This document shows, one piece after another, positions 53,321-64,000 of a stretch of DNA of 64,000 nucleotides (within the stretch, counting starts at the first letter, position 1; the number at the start of each line of letters is the position of its first letter). Source of the stretch: Phytophthora quininea (taxonomy: Eukaryota; Oomycota; Peronosporomycetes; Peronosporales; Peronosporaceae); the NCBI GenBank assembly GCA_011947345.1, contig JAAVTG010000665.1:1-64000 (forward strand), written 5' to 3'. The notes under the pieces were generated by a model that made no database searches, had not been told where the DNA came from, and saw only the letters and a program-made list of their open reading frames with translations. The position numbers and the translations under genes were made by a program.

Positions 53321-54400
53321 ATGAGACGAACTTACACCAGCCAGGAGAAGGCCAACGCTGTCTTGGCGACGCGAAAGCAATCTCTAAAAGCTTTTCACGA
53401 AGCGCCCGGCATTCCGACTCGTAATTCGTACCGATGGCTTAAAGAAGACACTGGTTGGAAGGCAACGAAGGAACGTATCAGTTCGACAAGAAGCGTGGGC
53501 GAGCTTAGGTGTTTCCGCAAGAGGCTGAGAAAAGCCTTTATTAGTGGATAATCGCTTGACAACTTGACGGGGTTGCTGTATCCAGAAAAATGACAATTAG
53601 GAAGGCTTGTCAGATTTCTGGAGCGCTATCCTGACTTGCGCTCGTGATTTCACAGGCAGTGTCAACAGTACGAAATAAACGCACTGATTTGGACTTGGCG
53701 ATTATATTTTCGTCTCCGGCTAAAGTCGTTATCGAGAGCGACATGGACAGGAGACGAATGTTCAACATCGATGAGGCGGCGTTTGAGAGCTCGCGCAAAA
53801 CAACGAGAATACTTGTGCTGACGGGGTCGAGGAGTGTATGGCACACGAACGCTACTGCTAGCTTTCACCTGTCGTTCGTGGCGTGCGCAAGCGCAACAGG
53901 ATTGGTCGTGCCGCCGCATTTCGTTTTGCCGGGACAACAAGCCGACAATGAGGTGCTAGAGAAGTCGCAGTGACCACTACAGATAAAGCGTTCATGACCG
54001 CCACACTGTTTGAGAAGTGGCTACATTTCTTTTCCATTGCAGTGCCTGCCACCGTGATGCGGCCGCTTCTTCTACTAATGGATGGATGCTCTTCCCACTT
54101 ATCTACGGATATTTTTGATATAGCAAAATCGTACAGCACAACCTACTACTGCTGCCTGTTCAACACGTTGACAAGAGCAAAAAGCGCTAAATGAAGACTG
54201 TTGCAGGCCGACTACTGACTCAAGAGATGTTAGAGCAAGAAGATGCCCCAATGCCATATCACGACAAAAGCAAGACCAAAAGGCGAAGAAGACGATGCAG
54301 CCATCCCGTGCTGCGCTGCTGCAGGAGCAGCATCATCGCCAAGTCGGCGATCCCGTGTTATATGTGGCGAGGCTCTAGCTGCTGAAAAAAAAGCCTCGAT
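53321..54400 (+). pseudogene. Tc1/mariner pogo-type (DDE_1) transposase, degenerate
   Basis: The first frame (53321-53551) is an HTH-like N-terminus (YTSQEKANAVLATRKQSLKA). The catalytic part follows in another frame: MFNIDEAAFESSRKTTRILV (first Asp in the NIDE motif), then ATASFHLSFVACASATGLVV and PPHFVLPGQQ. A further frame at 53970-54190 has FEKWLHFFSIAVPATVMRPL then LLLMDGCSSHLS (second Asp, in the D-G-C-x-S-H motif). A basic C-terminal tail is at 54191-54385. At least three frame changes and a stop show it is dead. TIRs were not found. Confidence 0.6.
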
Positions 54401-54503
54401 TTTACGAGGTTTTGTGTATAAAAGGATAGAGAAAATAATCGAACTTTATCGAAAGAGGCTATTTTCGTCGGAATGACTTTTTATAACTGGGTCTACTTGA
54501 ATC

Positions 54504-54521
54504 AAGGCAAACGTTTGCCTT
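54504..54521. repeat. 18-bp perfect palindrome
   Basis: AAGGCAAACGTTTGCCTT, self-complementary without a spacer, about 100 bp after the pogo-type remnant. It may mark the end of an element or a nested insertion site; no partner copy is seen nearby. Confidence 0.6.
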
Positions 54522-55300
54522 AAATTGAAAATCTACCGAGATCGATTGCCTAGCTTTAGGCAAGTTGGACTGGCCCCGCTAAGCCTGTCGTTCATTGAGA
54601 AAAGCATACTGCGATTATTGAAAAACAGGAGATTTCAACGTATTAGCCGCACTCTTTAATGCGCTTTGCCTGTTATAGTGTTGAGAAGTGGACTGTCCAT
54701 TTTCGCGCCTTATTGGGCCGCATATATTAAGATCAAACTCACGCCAGGTTGACCTAACCCCCAACAGCTGCCATTGATAGGACCAAAAGTTAGTGAGCAA
54801 CACCGATGCCAATATTGATAGTTGCAGGAACAGTTGCCCATGTTCGTAGGTATCTGGCTCTTTTCTCCAATTGCCTATCGCATTACCATCTATTTTTGTC
54901 CCTCGCAATGTAATGACCGGTAGAGTAAGTGTCTGTAATGACATATCCTATTTACGAGTTGTCCTAGCTTAAAACCCAAAATCCACATACATTTTCTATG
55001 AAGAGCACTACATGGCTATAGTATGTCGCTGTACACAATATATTATAACGGACTCGGCAAGTTTTCGGCGGCGTGCTAACGCAAGGAAAACATGTTTTCT
55101 GCAAGAGAGAATGAGTGGACCAAAACGTTCAACAGGAGCGAGCATCACAGTAGTGCAGTCAGTTTACAATTCTCCCGAGAAACGAACAAGTGTCTCAAGA
55201 ACCCGTACCAACATATAGCACCCCGTCACTCCACACAGCTCCCTCGCGCTGGCCCGCTCCAAGCTGCCTTCGTTCGCCACGACAATGCCTGACTTTATGG
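54522..55300. other. no gene seen
   Basis: Between the palindrome and the retroelement; AT-rich, short frames only. The left end of the DIRS-type element must lie here or shortly after, but I could not define it. Confidence 0.3.
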
Positions 55301-55304
55301 TCAC

Positions 55305-57320
55305 GTGATTCGTGCTGGGAACCGCAAGGTGGTCCTGCAGACGCACGCTGGGGACCAAGTGACCTGCCCTGCGAAGTCTGCACTCCGAACGGGACCGATA
55401 CTTTCCTTACTTCTGAGTCCGGCTCTCATCGACGCTGCGCTCGATATTTCTGGTGTCAAGGCGGTACACGCAACTATCCTGGCACGTCTCCTCGGGAACT
55501 CCGCGAGTCCCAGAAATCGCCCATCCCACGATATTTCAAGGCTACTTGACGGCATCGTTCCTTCTGAGGCTGTTCCCGACGGCACACGTGAGTGCGTGTG
55601 GGCGTCTGCGCTCACGACGTCGCACCGCTTTCCGTTGCAACACACCGTTGACTTCGTTTTCGCCAATAAAAGCTCGACCAAGCGTATTAGCAGATCAGTA
55701 CGCGCTGGAGTTGGCGGGGACTTTTCCTCCCTCCGCCAGTCCGCTCGACGACCCCGCGAGTCCGAAGAGCTCCTCAAGTTATGGTTGCGACACCGTCGGT
55801 ACCCTCGGGATCTTTCTTTGATTCGAACAGCGACGTGGAGGCCGCTCCTAGCGCTATCCTCAGCGCTGATCATCCTGTGCATCTCCTGGCTCAGATACCG
55901 ACCGTCATGCTCGTCTCGCAGCAGATCTACAATACTTTCTCGAATTTTTCGACCACTATCTCGCGACGCTGGCTCGTCGCCGTGGCAGTGATAGTCATCT
56001 CAAGCGCTGACGGACAGTCAGCCTGGACGAGGCTTCGGGTGGCAACGGCAAGAAACCGAAGTCAATTTCCAGCCTCTCCAAGCTCATCGTCGCATGCACA
56101 AATTGGTCTCTGCAGCGGTTTACGCAGGTACGTCTGCACATGATTTTGTTGACGAAAAGCTGAACCACACCGCAGTCGCGTTCGCTCCGCATCCCGGCGT
56201 CCTGCTTCGCCTCTACGACTTCCAGTTTGGGGTGCGCGGTTTGTCGATCATGCATCTTGCGCAGCTCGACACCCTCGCACGGATGGCGCAGGTGATGTCT
56301 TCGACCGTGAATATGCAAGAATTTTTCGTCTACGGTGCCCTTGTCGGAGGCGCCGTCAGCGCGCAACGTCGACGACATCCTGTCCGCACTAGCCGGATTG
56401 CGAATGTATTGTGCGGCTTTCTGCGTGGCAGATGCCATCAACCTGGTCGAAGCCATGTACAGCTTTGTGCAGCAGATGATGGGAATCTCGCTGCGGATAC
56501 CGGACGACTTCAAGTACCTTGTCTATTGGTTGAGCAAGCTTCTGAATGACTACCGCACATGCGCTCACAACGACGTACTGTTTGGTGAAGAGACGCGTGT
56601 GTGCGTCCAGGATAAGTTGGTGCCCTCTAATCCAGATCTCCAGCTACTTAACCAGCTCATTACATCCAGGAAGGTGGAGCAGCTCATGGAGTCGCACCAC
56701 GGGCCCAGTTTACCTCTGACCCGCACAGACCGCTTCGTCGCAGTCACCAAGGAACCGCTCAAGCCGTAATCGCAATCAGCAACGACGTATTCGCGCGAAT
56801 ATGAGCCTTCCACGCCTGTCCGAGGCAGCCCCCCAAGGTTCAAGAGCTAATTCCTCGCCACCACGGCCGACAGCTCAACATGCGCTCGATCTCGGCCCAA
56901 GAATGTGCGGAGGCTCCAGGGCGGCCCGTCCAATGCCAATTCTTTAAGAGCCGAGAGCACTTTGTGCCATCCGCAAAACTCCCGCAACCGTTGCGCGCCT
57001 ACATCAACCAACGCTTTGGAGGCCTCTGCCACGACCTCCGCCATCTGTGACTCGTACCGCTGTCGCCGACGCTGGGCTACGTACCTATGTACCCCGTAGT
57101 GCAAGAGCGGCTACTTCGTGATTGGGCACTGACATCTCAATTCACGCGTCGCCACCTTCACAGCGTTCTGCAGCAATACGGCATCTGCGCTCCCCACTAC
57201 GGTCTATCCAAGCAGCACTCGTTGTCCCAGTTGGCGCGCAAAAGCAACATGTTGCTACCAGAACTTGTTCGCCTGGTTCGGGGTGAAACGAAAGACGACA
57301 TCCGACCGAAAAAGCGCTAA
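55305..57320 (+). pseudogene. DIRS gag-like region
   Basis: Several overlapping frames (55305-55991, 56094-56549, 56335-56769, 57087-57320) with helical, non-enzymatic sequence, for example LSALAGLRMYCAAFCVADAI and TSQFTRRHLHSVLQQYGICA, run up to the reverse transcriptase. Position upstream of RT suggests gag; no zinc knuckle is evident. The frames would join only across several indels. Confidence 0.4.
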
Positions 57321-57367
57321 ACCCAGCAACGTACCATCGACTTCTGCAAGGCTATCAGCACCCCGAG

Positions 57368-58415
57368 TTGATGGTCTGGATCGCGCTGCATGGCTTTAGA
57401 GCCGAATGGTTAGGGTCGTTCCTACCGTCGAAGCCCCCGCCACCTAATCATCGTTCGGCCAATCAACACGCTGAAGGCATCGCCGCTAAGATTGGCGAGG
57501 ACGAGATGGCTGGAACCTACTTGGTCATCGATGAACATGTACTCACTGAGTGGTACGTTGCAATCAGCCCATTTGGAGCCGTTCCAAAAGCTGTTGCTCG
57601 TGACGCGGGCGCGATCCGCCTAATCCACAATCTCGCCTTCCCTGCTGGCGAATCGGCCAACAGCTATACTGTCCAAGAATCACTGCCGGATGTGAAATAT
57701 CAGTACGTTAGCGTTTTTGCTGAGCGTATTGAGGTCCTGGCGGAAGTCTACCCGAGTGTGCATATTCTCCTTCTCAAAGGTGATGTTCAAGGCGCGTTCT
57801 GCCACCTCCGCCAGCATGCGGACGACGTGCACTGGATGGGTGGTCGAATTCGTCAAGACAAGGCAGGTGTCGTGGATTTGTTGGCGCCATTCGGGTGGAC
57901 CGGCCCCCTGCATTCTACAGCGTGTTTGGGCTAGCCATCTCCACATAGTCGGGCGCGAGTCACCGGCAACCATGCGGCCGGGCCACCACTACATGGCCCC
58001 ATTTTCCCCTTATGAGTGGGTCGACGACCACGTCATGGTGGAGCCGAACCTGGATGAGCGGTGTGCGATCGCAGAAGATACTCTCCGGTTGGCTATGCTA
58101 GCCGTACTCGGCCCCGCGGCGATCAATGAATCCAAGTTCACCGTGTGGGATACCAAGCTCTTTGCGCTTGGTCTCGATTGGGACAGCGCGGCCAGAACGA
58201 TGACAACGCAACCTGAGAAAATTACCAAGGTTCTACAACGTATTCATGCTGCTGTTTCCTCCGCTCGTATTTCTGCACGAGATCTGCAAAAACTCCTGGG
58301 CAACCTACGTCAGTGGCGACGTGTCTTCGAGCGGTGCGCCCATTTTACCAGCGTTTACAAACGCTGTGTATCGCGGTCCCACCACACGGGTCCACCATCA
58401 TCTCGTTGTGGGTAG
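57368..58415 (+). pseudogene. DIRS reverse transcriptase
   Basis: RT landmarks appear in order: SPFGAVPKAVARDAGAIRLI, the first catalytic Asp in ILLLKGDVQGAFCHL, the FGWTG..AFYSVFG block, then YEWVDDHVMVEP, the V-D-D motif that replaces YxDD in DIRS elements, then FALGLDWDS and the thumb-like AVSSARISARDLQKLLGNL. The frame changes at C-runs 57904-57908 and 57941-57942, each one base short. The catalytic Asp residues are all present, so the copy is either young or affected by the same errors as the host genes. Confidence 0.7.
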
Positions 58416-58499
58416 CCGACGACTTGCAGTGGTTCAGCACCATCCTGCGCTCCGATGCGCTTGAAGGTGTACTGACACGGATTTTGGATCTCTTCCACA

Positions 58500-58910
58500 G
58501 CCTGATGTTCACGTGTACATGGATGCCAGTAGCAAAGGACTGTGTGTCCTCGATCCCGGCTCCACACGCTATTTGGTGCTCCTGTTTGATGACGTCGAAG
58601 TCACCAACCCGGCGTTTGACACCAACATTCGCGAGCAATTTGCAGTTGCACTCGCTTGACTGATCTTTGGTCCGTCATGGCACTCCACACATGCGCCGCA
58701 GTGGCCGCACATTCGCTGCTGGTGCGATAACTGGACCACGGTCTCGAGGACCAACGAGCTGTCGGCTCGCCATCCGTTAGCCCAAGAGCTAAACCGTAGT
58801 ATTGGTTTTGCGGAAGCGACGTGGCGTCTTCGTGTCACGACAGAACATTTGTCGGGGCTTCTAACGTCGTGGCGGACGCAAGCAGCCGCCTCAGTCACCC
58901 CACTCACCGG
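58500..58910 (+). pseudogene. DIRS RNase H domain
   Basis: Reads VHVYMDASSKGLCVLDPGST (first Asp), then NIREQFAVALA, IRCWCDNWTTVSRTNELSAR (CDN motif) and VTTEHLSGASNVVADASSRL (final Asp block, N..AD..SR). A stop at 58660-58662 interrupts the frame between the first and second blocks. Confidence 0.6.
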
Positions 58911-60032
58911 GAAGTATTTACTAACGCAGTGTGTTCCTGGTCCCAGGTTCCAGTACCGTCGCGCCTCCGAGGATCTACACCACGTTCTCGTCGCCCTACA
59001 GGCCGCGTCACTGGCCCCAAGCTCCAGAAGACTCTACGATCGAACGTGGCAACAGTGGTGCGACTGGCGTCGCCACCGACACGAACCCTGTCCCCTTTCG
59101 CGACAACCGGATAGACAATCGCTCCAGCTCGCTCTCTTCGCCGTTGCCTGCTGGCTCGGTGAACCAACCTCCGTCGCCAATGCTCCGTCTACCGTGCTGT
59201 CCAAGTGCAGCCACATCTCGTGGTATCATCAAGTCCTCTACGGGTACCCAGTTCGACTCTCCGAGGGACATCGCTTTGCTCTGCTCGGGATGCGCAGGAT
59301 GTCAGCACCACCACAACATCGAGAACCGGTCACCATCAATCTTCTCCGGCAAATCCGACGGGACCTCGACTTTAAATCACCCCGCGACCGCGTTACATGG
59401 GGGCTGCTGTCTTGGGCTACTTTTTCGTGTTGTGAAGGTCAGAGTATCTCGGAACCAAGGGATCAGCGTCATGGTTCGTCATCCGCCGCTGCGACGTCAC
59501 CATCTCTGATAAGCAGGGCCAAAGAACGAACAGGAAGAGCGAAATGCACCGCGTGACACTGACATTTCGAGGCAGTAAGACTGATCAACTAGGTGTAGCA
59601 ACTTCAAGAACTATGGCACTATCGGGTACGCCATGGCTGTGCCCGGTGAGGGCGGCGCTGGCGCTGCTGAAGGAAAACTCCCGTTTCCAACCGCACGCAC
59701 CGTTATGCTGGGCAGATAACGCCATTCTGCCAGCCAGGGTTGTTGACAGGGCGATCAAACAAGCGGCAGAAGCACGTGGCTACGAGAGCTCAAGATATGG
59801 TACTCACTCGTTTCGTGCCGGCGGCGCCACGGTTCTCTTCCAAGCTGGTTGCGATGACTCAACCATCAAGCTGCAAGGTCGTTGGGCGAGCGGCTGCTTT
59901 CAGCAGTACATCCACATCGATGCGGCGTCAAGAGATCAGCTCGCGGAAATGATGGCCACGGCAGCTCCGGGGCAGTCGAGTGTTCGACGACGACGGAAGA
60001 TTACATCTTCAATGGGCTACCCACAGCTCTAA
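58849..60032 (+). pseudogene. DIRS tyrosine recombinase
   Basis: An N-terminal SAM-like region (SSRRLYDRTWQQWCDWRRHR) leads to the catalytic domain. There TLTFRGSKTDQ, THSFRAGGATVLF (H-x-x-R) and GRWASGCFQQYIH (W/H position and Tyr nucleophile) are visible in the 59544-60032 frame. The first catalytic Arg lies in RSEYLG, directly preceded by a TGA stop at about 59434, and upstream sequence is in another frame. Residues for the R-H-R-Y set remain but the protein is interrupted. Confidence 0.65.
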
Positions 60033-60126
60033 GCAGTGGCCGTCTTCGTCGATTCAATATACTCAGTTTTGCTCTGTCTGAGCGTGGTCCCTAAACGAAC
60101 TCCACTACTCGATGAGGAAATGGTCA

Positions 60127-60152
60127 TTTTGTCCTAGATTTTTAGGACAAAA
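60127..60152. terminator. hairpin after the retroelement
   Basis: TTTTGTCCTA, six-base loop, TAGGACAAAA: a perfect 10-bp stem about 95 bp downstream of the recombinase stop. It could mark the 3' end region of the element or an RNA-end structure. No matching left-end copy was found. Confidence 0.4.
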
Positions 60153-63100
60153 CAATCGTCTATGATACACTAATCTTCATTTGCTCCCTATTTCTAGAAT
60201 AAAAAAATGTTTGGGAGAAACAAGAACCAAAGGATGTCTGATCAGTCGTCTATCTGTAAATATTTGGTCCAGCCAAAGGCTATAGAGTTAGAGACAATGA
60301 TGATTCTCTCCTCATCTCGTTTCTTGTCAATCCACTTGTGTAATACGTATGCTCGCATTGACGACAATGCAGTCTATGAATACAGAGATTAACATAGAAG
60401 TAATCGTCACACCTGATCAAGCTGTATAGTGCATTGAATGCCGACTAAATACCGGTACGTTTTATCAGCTGCAGGAGCAGGCGAGGATTCAAATGGCACA
60501 CCAAACGCTTATTTACTGCGTAGAGCCGGCCACGAGAGGCAAATTTTTCCTGTCCCAGTACTCATTCGAGACTATCAGCACTGTACGAATGCAAGTATAC
60601 AGCGTTCTGTTTTTCGAACTGATCGACAAGACTTTGGCGAATGCGTTCATCGTTTATCACGATCACTTGAACGAAACTACTCACCACCACAGAATTTTTT
60701 GCTGCATGAGCAAAATTTAGCTATCGACAACGTAAATTTCGATGAAATTGAAGCAGCTGCTGTATCTGTGCAGATAAAAATCCCCAAAGAGGCTACAGAC
60801 AGAGAGCATTATGTGCCCCGTCAAACGAGACACGAGCATGATGAGGGGCAGAGCGACAGGTAAATGACGCACATCCCAGGTGTGCGCGATGCACCGCGTG
60901 AAGCCGCTTAAATATACGAAGTGGTTCTGTGTCGAGTGCTCCCGTATGGTACGTTGTTCTTGCGCTACTTTTTCGCTAAGTGAATGGACAACTTTGGTTC
61001 TGGTAGCAGGAATACCACGTGTTGTGGGAGAGGCCTCCCAATACCTGCTTTGAAAATTGACACACCAGAAGAATGAAACGGCTGTTGGCGAGTATACTGT
61101 CACACGCTTGCGTGGGGCGCAATCGTACGACCCTGGTGTGCGTACACATGTGTGCGTACAAGTCATACGACTTGGACATGTGCGTACAATCGTACGACTA
61201 ATGCGTGTGTTTAAGGGAGGCGGGCGCGTATTTTTACGGTGGCGGGTTTCTATTCAGAACTGGCTACAAAGATAAGAACAGGAGGTTTAGTGGACAGGAA
61301 CGAAGAGAGAGAGAGAGAGCACCAGCAGCTAGCACTAACCCCAACACACTTGCTTTTCATTTTCCGATCTCAACCACAAGCCTTCTTCCTCTCAACTCAG
61401 CGCTACGCCGACTCCCTTGTACGGCTATTTTGTCGAGCTTCATCGCATTCACGATCGGCGTCCAGGCCCTCAGCAGATGCACCGCTGCTGCCGTGTTGAC
61501 CAGGATGAATGAATTAGGACAGGTTGTTGCGATAAAATTCCCATGTGCTATATGGCTTTCTCCAACATGTCACGATCAATTTGGCTTGTCAAGCCATATA
61601 TGGCAGAATATGTCGTGCGCGCGCCTTGTTATGCGATTGGGTTATATTCGTGAGTAATTTTGTACTTACAGAGTTTAGTTTAGGGTTGGTCCACAAAGTT
61701 CTATATAAAATTATGCTGGATCACCATCGCATCGAACTTAAATAGACTTCGCACATCCGACGGGGTTTGAAGGGTTAACGGGATAGCAGGCTGTTATCAG
61801 TGAAGGAAGGCTCGATTCCTCCCAGCGGTAGCTGCAGCTGAAACGAAAGATCATCTTTAGCGCGCCATAGGACGAGGCGACTATTGTAGTGCCGATGATG
61901 ATAAAAAGCCCACTCATCTTTTCCTCAACTACTTCATGCACATGATGGGGACGTCAGTACCGCTATACTTTCTCCACTCCACTAAAATGGGGACAAAACA
62001 GCCAGTACTGAGGTGTGTGGACTTGTGTGACTTGTCTGAAAACAAGATCAACTCGACAGTGAAATCCCGCACAATGCGTACAGGCCCTGGGCTGCAACGT
62101 TGAGGGCAGGTGGAGGTGCAACTCTATCGTTGTTGTGTTGTGCTTCTCAAGAATGTGCAAAATGAGAAGTGATTGAATTAGATCGCTAGTTACGTGATCA
62201 GACATTTTTAACGCAAATATCGTGTCTTGTCAGCAGCGGCAACACAAACTCAAAAGAGATCACGTCCTCTCGGTCATATTGTCCCTGTTGTCCTTCACTA
62301 GCGCACGATATTATCTGGCGACGCCAAGTCGTCCTGGAATTCAATTGAGGCTACCCTCACGTGACTCTCAGTATGACAGGGCTGCAGGGACCGTCGACAT
62401 CTACACATGAGAAAGGTGTTTTACATCCGGACAGAGTCGCAGGCATATAAGTATGCAATGAACGGCATCGACATGGTTAAAATGCTATTGGAGAGCTTAC
62501 CAAATTACCCGAACTTACAAGCTTTAAACCCGATATTTGTGCAGCCGCCGTTCTGCAGAAGGAGGTCCGAAGCAGGAGTGGTGAGACTATTTAGGAAGTC
62601 CCATGGAAACACATTTGAACTTGGAATCAGTAAGTGAAAAGACAAACCAGGTTTGTGTCCACGCTCGTGGGTGATGCTGTCTCAGACGATGGTGAACTTT
62701 TCGACAGCGAAAGCATTACGTACGAATTATGTGTCACAGACAGATTTGTATAGGATTTTGTATTGGCGATCCGTCGGGGACGTGGTTTTCGGGGTTTAAA
62801 GCAAATATACTTCGTTATTTTCTCCAACAGTCACAAGATCTCGTTTACATCTTGTCGTCGAGCAGCTTCCTGTTGCTCTCCAACTCGCTTCCTCAACGCT
62901 ACAGTGACCATAAAGGCCTTCGACACCGGATAAGTTCTGTCTGGAGTGGAGTCGACCATATTTACAGCATAATTGATGTCCTACAATTTTACTTATTCTC
63001 AATTCTAATTATTGGAAACAAACGTTAGATCGGCCAAAACTCGCCAAAATTGTCAAGCCGTCATCAGGTTGGTCGCTGAGGCTAATTTCAGCTCGGTGCT

Positions 63101-63212
63101 GCGTCCGCAACTCGCCATCTTGGAAAATAGTAACAACTTCGACAATTTTTCGTGCTGCACGAGAATAGTGAACATATTTCAGCGCCTTTCAGAAAACTGC
63201 AACAACCTGTAG
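60153..63212. other. no confident gene; repeats near 61.1 kb
   Basis: Contains frames at 60438-60863 and 62407-62637 with no recognisable domain; the latter ends at a plausible splice donor (GTAAGT) but would need a 583-bp intron to reach the next exon. At 61120-61198 CAATCGTACGAC occurs twice and GTGTGCGTACA twice around a 10-bp palindrome (ACACATGTGT). A B-box-like GGCTCGATTCC near 61808 has no tRNA around it. Confidence 0.35.
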
Positions 63213-64000
63213 ATCGGACATCGTGGCATGTACTCGGTCGAGAGACTACATGCGTTCCAAGCGTATTGCCAGAAGACTTCGGTTTTTCGAGCCTTACTGG
63301 TCTGCTTTTTGACCCCATTGCCGCCTCTTTTGGTGACGGTTCTGCTCGAGTGCATTCCGCTAAAAAATCCTGATCTGGGCTGGAAGGCGAACTACATGTT
63401 TTGGATTCGCTTCTTCGTCAGTGGCGTGATCACCAACATGGGGTTAACGTACCAGATAAAGGATTTGGTCAACGGTTTGGAGCTGTCGATGGTACGGTGT
63501 CTTGGGATCGGGATGGTTTCGATTACTGTCTACGTCTTGACAACGATGGGGATTGCGAGTGTGTTCCCCGTTCCGTTCGGTATTATCCTGGGCGTGGGGC
63601 CTTGCTTTGTGGTTTATCTCTGTGTGCTGTACTGTGCAATCGGCCGCAAGAACTTTGAGGAAAATCCAACGTTGAGAGAAGAGTTAAAATTCCAACTGTA
63701 CGTCATGGGCGTTCAAGCGATTCTCACCATGATTTATCCAGCATTCAACGGACTCTACGACCCTGTCCATCGAGCAGCTTTAGTGCTTGTCCTTCCAGTC
63801 ACGAAACTCTTTATGAAAAACGTGGTCGCTTGGGCTTGCTCCCACTTGGAAGAATACGTTCCCGTCGTTACAGTCTTCTCGGTCGAAGTCTTCAACGCGC
63901 TGTACGTGGCTACATGCATGCAGGCCGCAAACTCTGGCTTCGCGACAATCATAATTATCGGCCTTGATGCTGTGCATGGTATCGCTGCATTTCGCGATCT
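63213..64000 (+). CDS. oomycete multi-pass membrane protein, partial (runs off the end)
   Basis: An open frame from a splice acceptor (CCTGTAG, ending 63212) to the last base. If unspliced, the first ATG is 63228. It reads MYSVERLHAFQAYCQKTSVF, then several hydrophobic helices (RALLVCFLTPLPPLLVTVLL; FWIRFFVSGVITNMGLTYQI; IGMVSITVYVLTTMGIASVF; GIILGVGPCFVVYLCVLYC). Loops follow with RKNFEENPTLREELKFQL and SHLEEYVPVVTVFSVEVFNA. This is a large oomycete-specific membrane family of unknown function; relics at 23825, 26077 and perhaps 28120 appear related. No frame break is seen in 260 codons, so this copy is probably functional. Confidence 0.65.
   Translation, partial: MGHRGMYSVERLHAFQAYCQKTSVFRALLVCFLTPLPPLLVTVLLECIPLKNPDLGWKANYMFWIRFFVSGVITNMGLTYQIKDLVNGLELSMVRCLGIGMVSITVYVLTTMGIASVFPVPFGIILGVGPCFVVYLCVLYCAIGRKNFEENPTLREELKFQLYVMGVQAILTMIYPAFNGLYDPVHRAALVLVLPVTKLFMKNVVAWACSHLEEYVPVVTVFSVEVFNALYVATCMQAANSGFATIIIIGLDAVHGIAAFRD

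Larger units (their letters stand above)
55305..60152 (+). mobile_element. DIRS-type tyrosine-recombinase retroelement, degenerate
   Basis: The order gag-like region, reverse transcriptase, RNase H, tyrosine recombinase, with no aspartic protease and no DDE integrase, is that of the DIRS order. Such elements integrate by site-specific recombination and leave no target duplication. All coding parts are on the plus strand and each is interrupted by frame changes. The split or inverted terminal repeats that define the ends were not identified, so the coordinates are approximate. Confidence 0.7.

Noticed and set aside
61740..61840. SINE or tRNA candidate with GGCTCGATTCC
   Set aside because: B-box-like word only; no A box at the right distance and no cloverleaf.

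Overview
The window looks like nuclear DNA of an oomycete, most likely a Phytophthora-type (Peronosporales) genome. The signs are small genes with short introns of about 50-75 bp, start sites preceded by the oomycete initiator motif (TCATT..CA-TTT), an RXLR-dEER-type secreted protein, oomycete-style bZIP factors, a flagellar ARMC2-like gene and typical oomycete transposon families.

Layout. 1-25.4 kb is gene-dense host DNA: a broken RXLR-like effector gene, two tandem bZIP paralogues (one truncated) with LINE and MULE remnants between them, a cytochrome b561, an ARMC2-like armadillo protein, an SLC25 mitochondrial carrier, a third bZIP, a CAPN7-type calpain, an unrecognised conserved-looking gene, a fourth bZIP, an FN3/coiled-coil protein, RRN3 (RNA polymerase I initiation factor) and a PX-like protein. 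23.8-30.2 kb is gene-poor, with fragments of an oomycete multi-pass membrane protein family.

30.18-49.42 kb is a tandem array of a ~757-bp unit. Each unit carries one tRNA-Leu(CAG) gene on the minus strand, 20 in all. One unit is split by a 4,231-bp hAT transposon whose 8-bp target duplication is visible. The arithmetic is exact: tRNA 18 to tRNA 19 is 4,996 = 757 + 4,231 + 8. The hAT carries a broken three-frame transposase and, beside it, sequence that looks captured from host genes: an amino-acid permease fragment, a cysteine synthase fragment and a small two-exon Dpy-30-like gene.

50-60.2 kb holds two identical, inverted tRNA-Arg(CCG) genes, remnants of DDE transposases and a DIRS-type retroelement (gag-like region, reverse transcriptase, RNase H, tyrosine recombinase). 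60.2-63.2 kb has no confident gene. A membrane-family exon starts at 63.2 kb and runs off the end.

One pattern cuts across the window. Many otherwise good genes are interrupted by the apparent loss of exactly one base, mostly in a short homopolymer (SLC25 four times, ARMC2 twice, b561, bZIP3, bZIP4, FN3, RRN3). This fits long-read assembly error better than mass pseudogenisation, so the frameshifts reported here should be read with that in mind.
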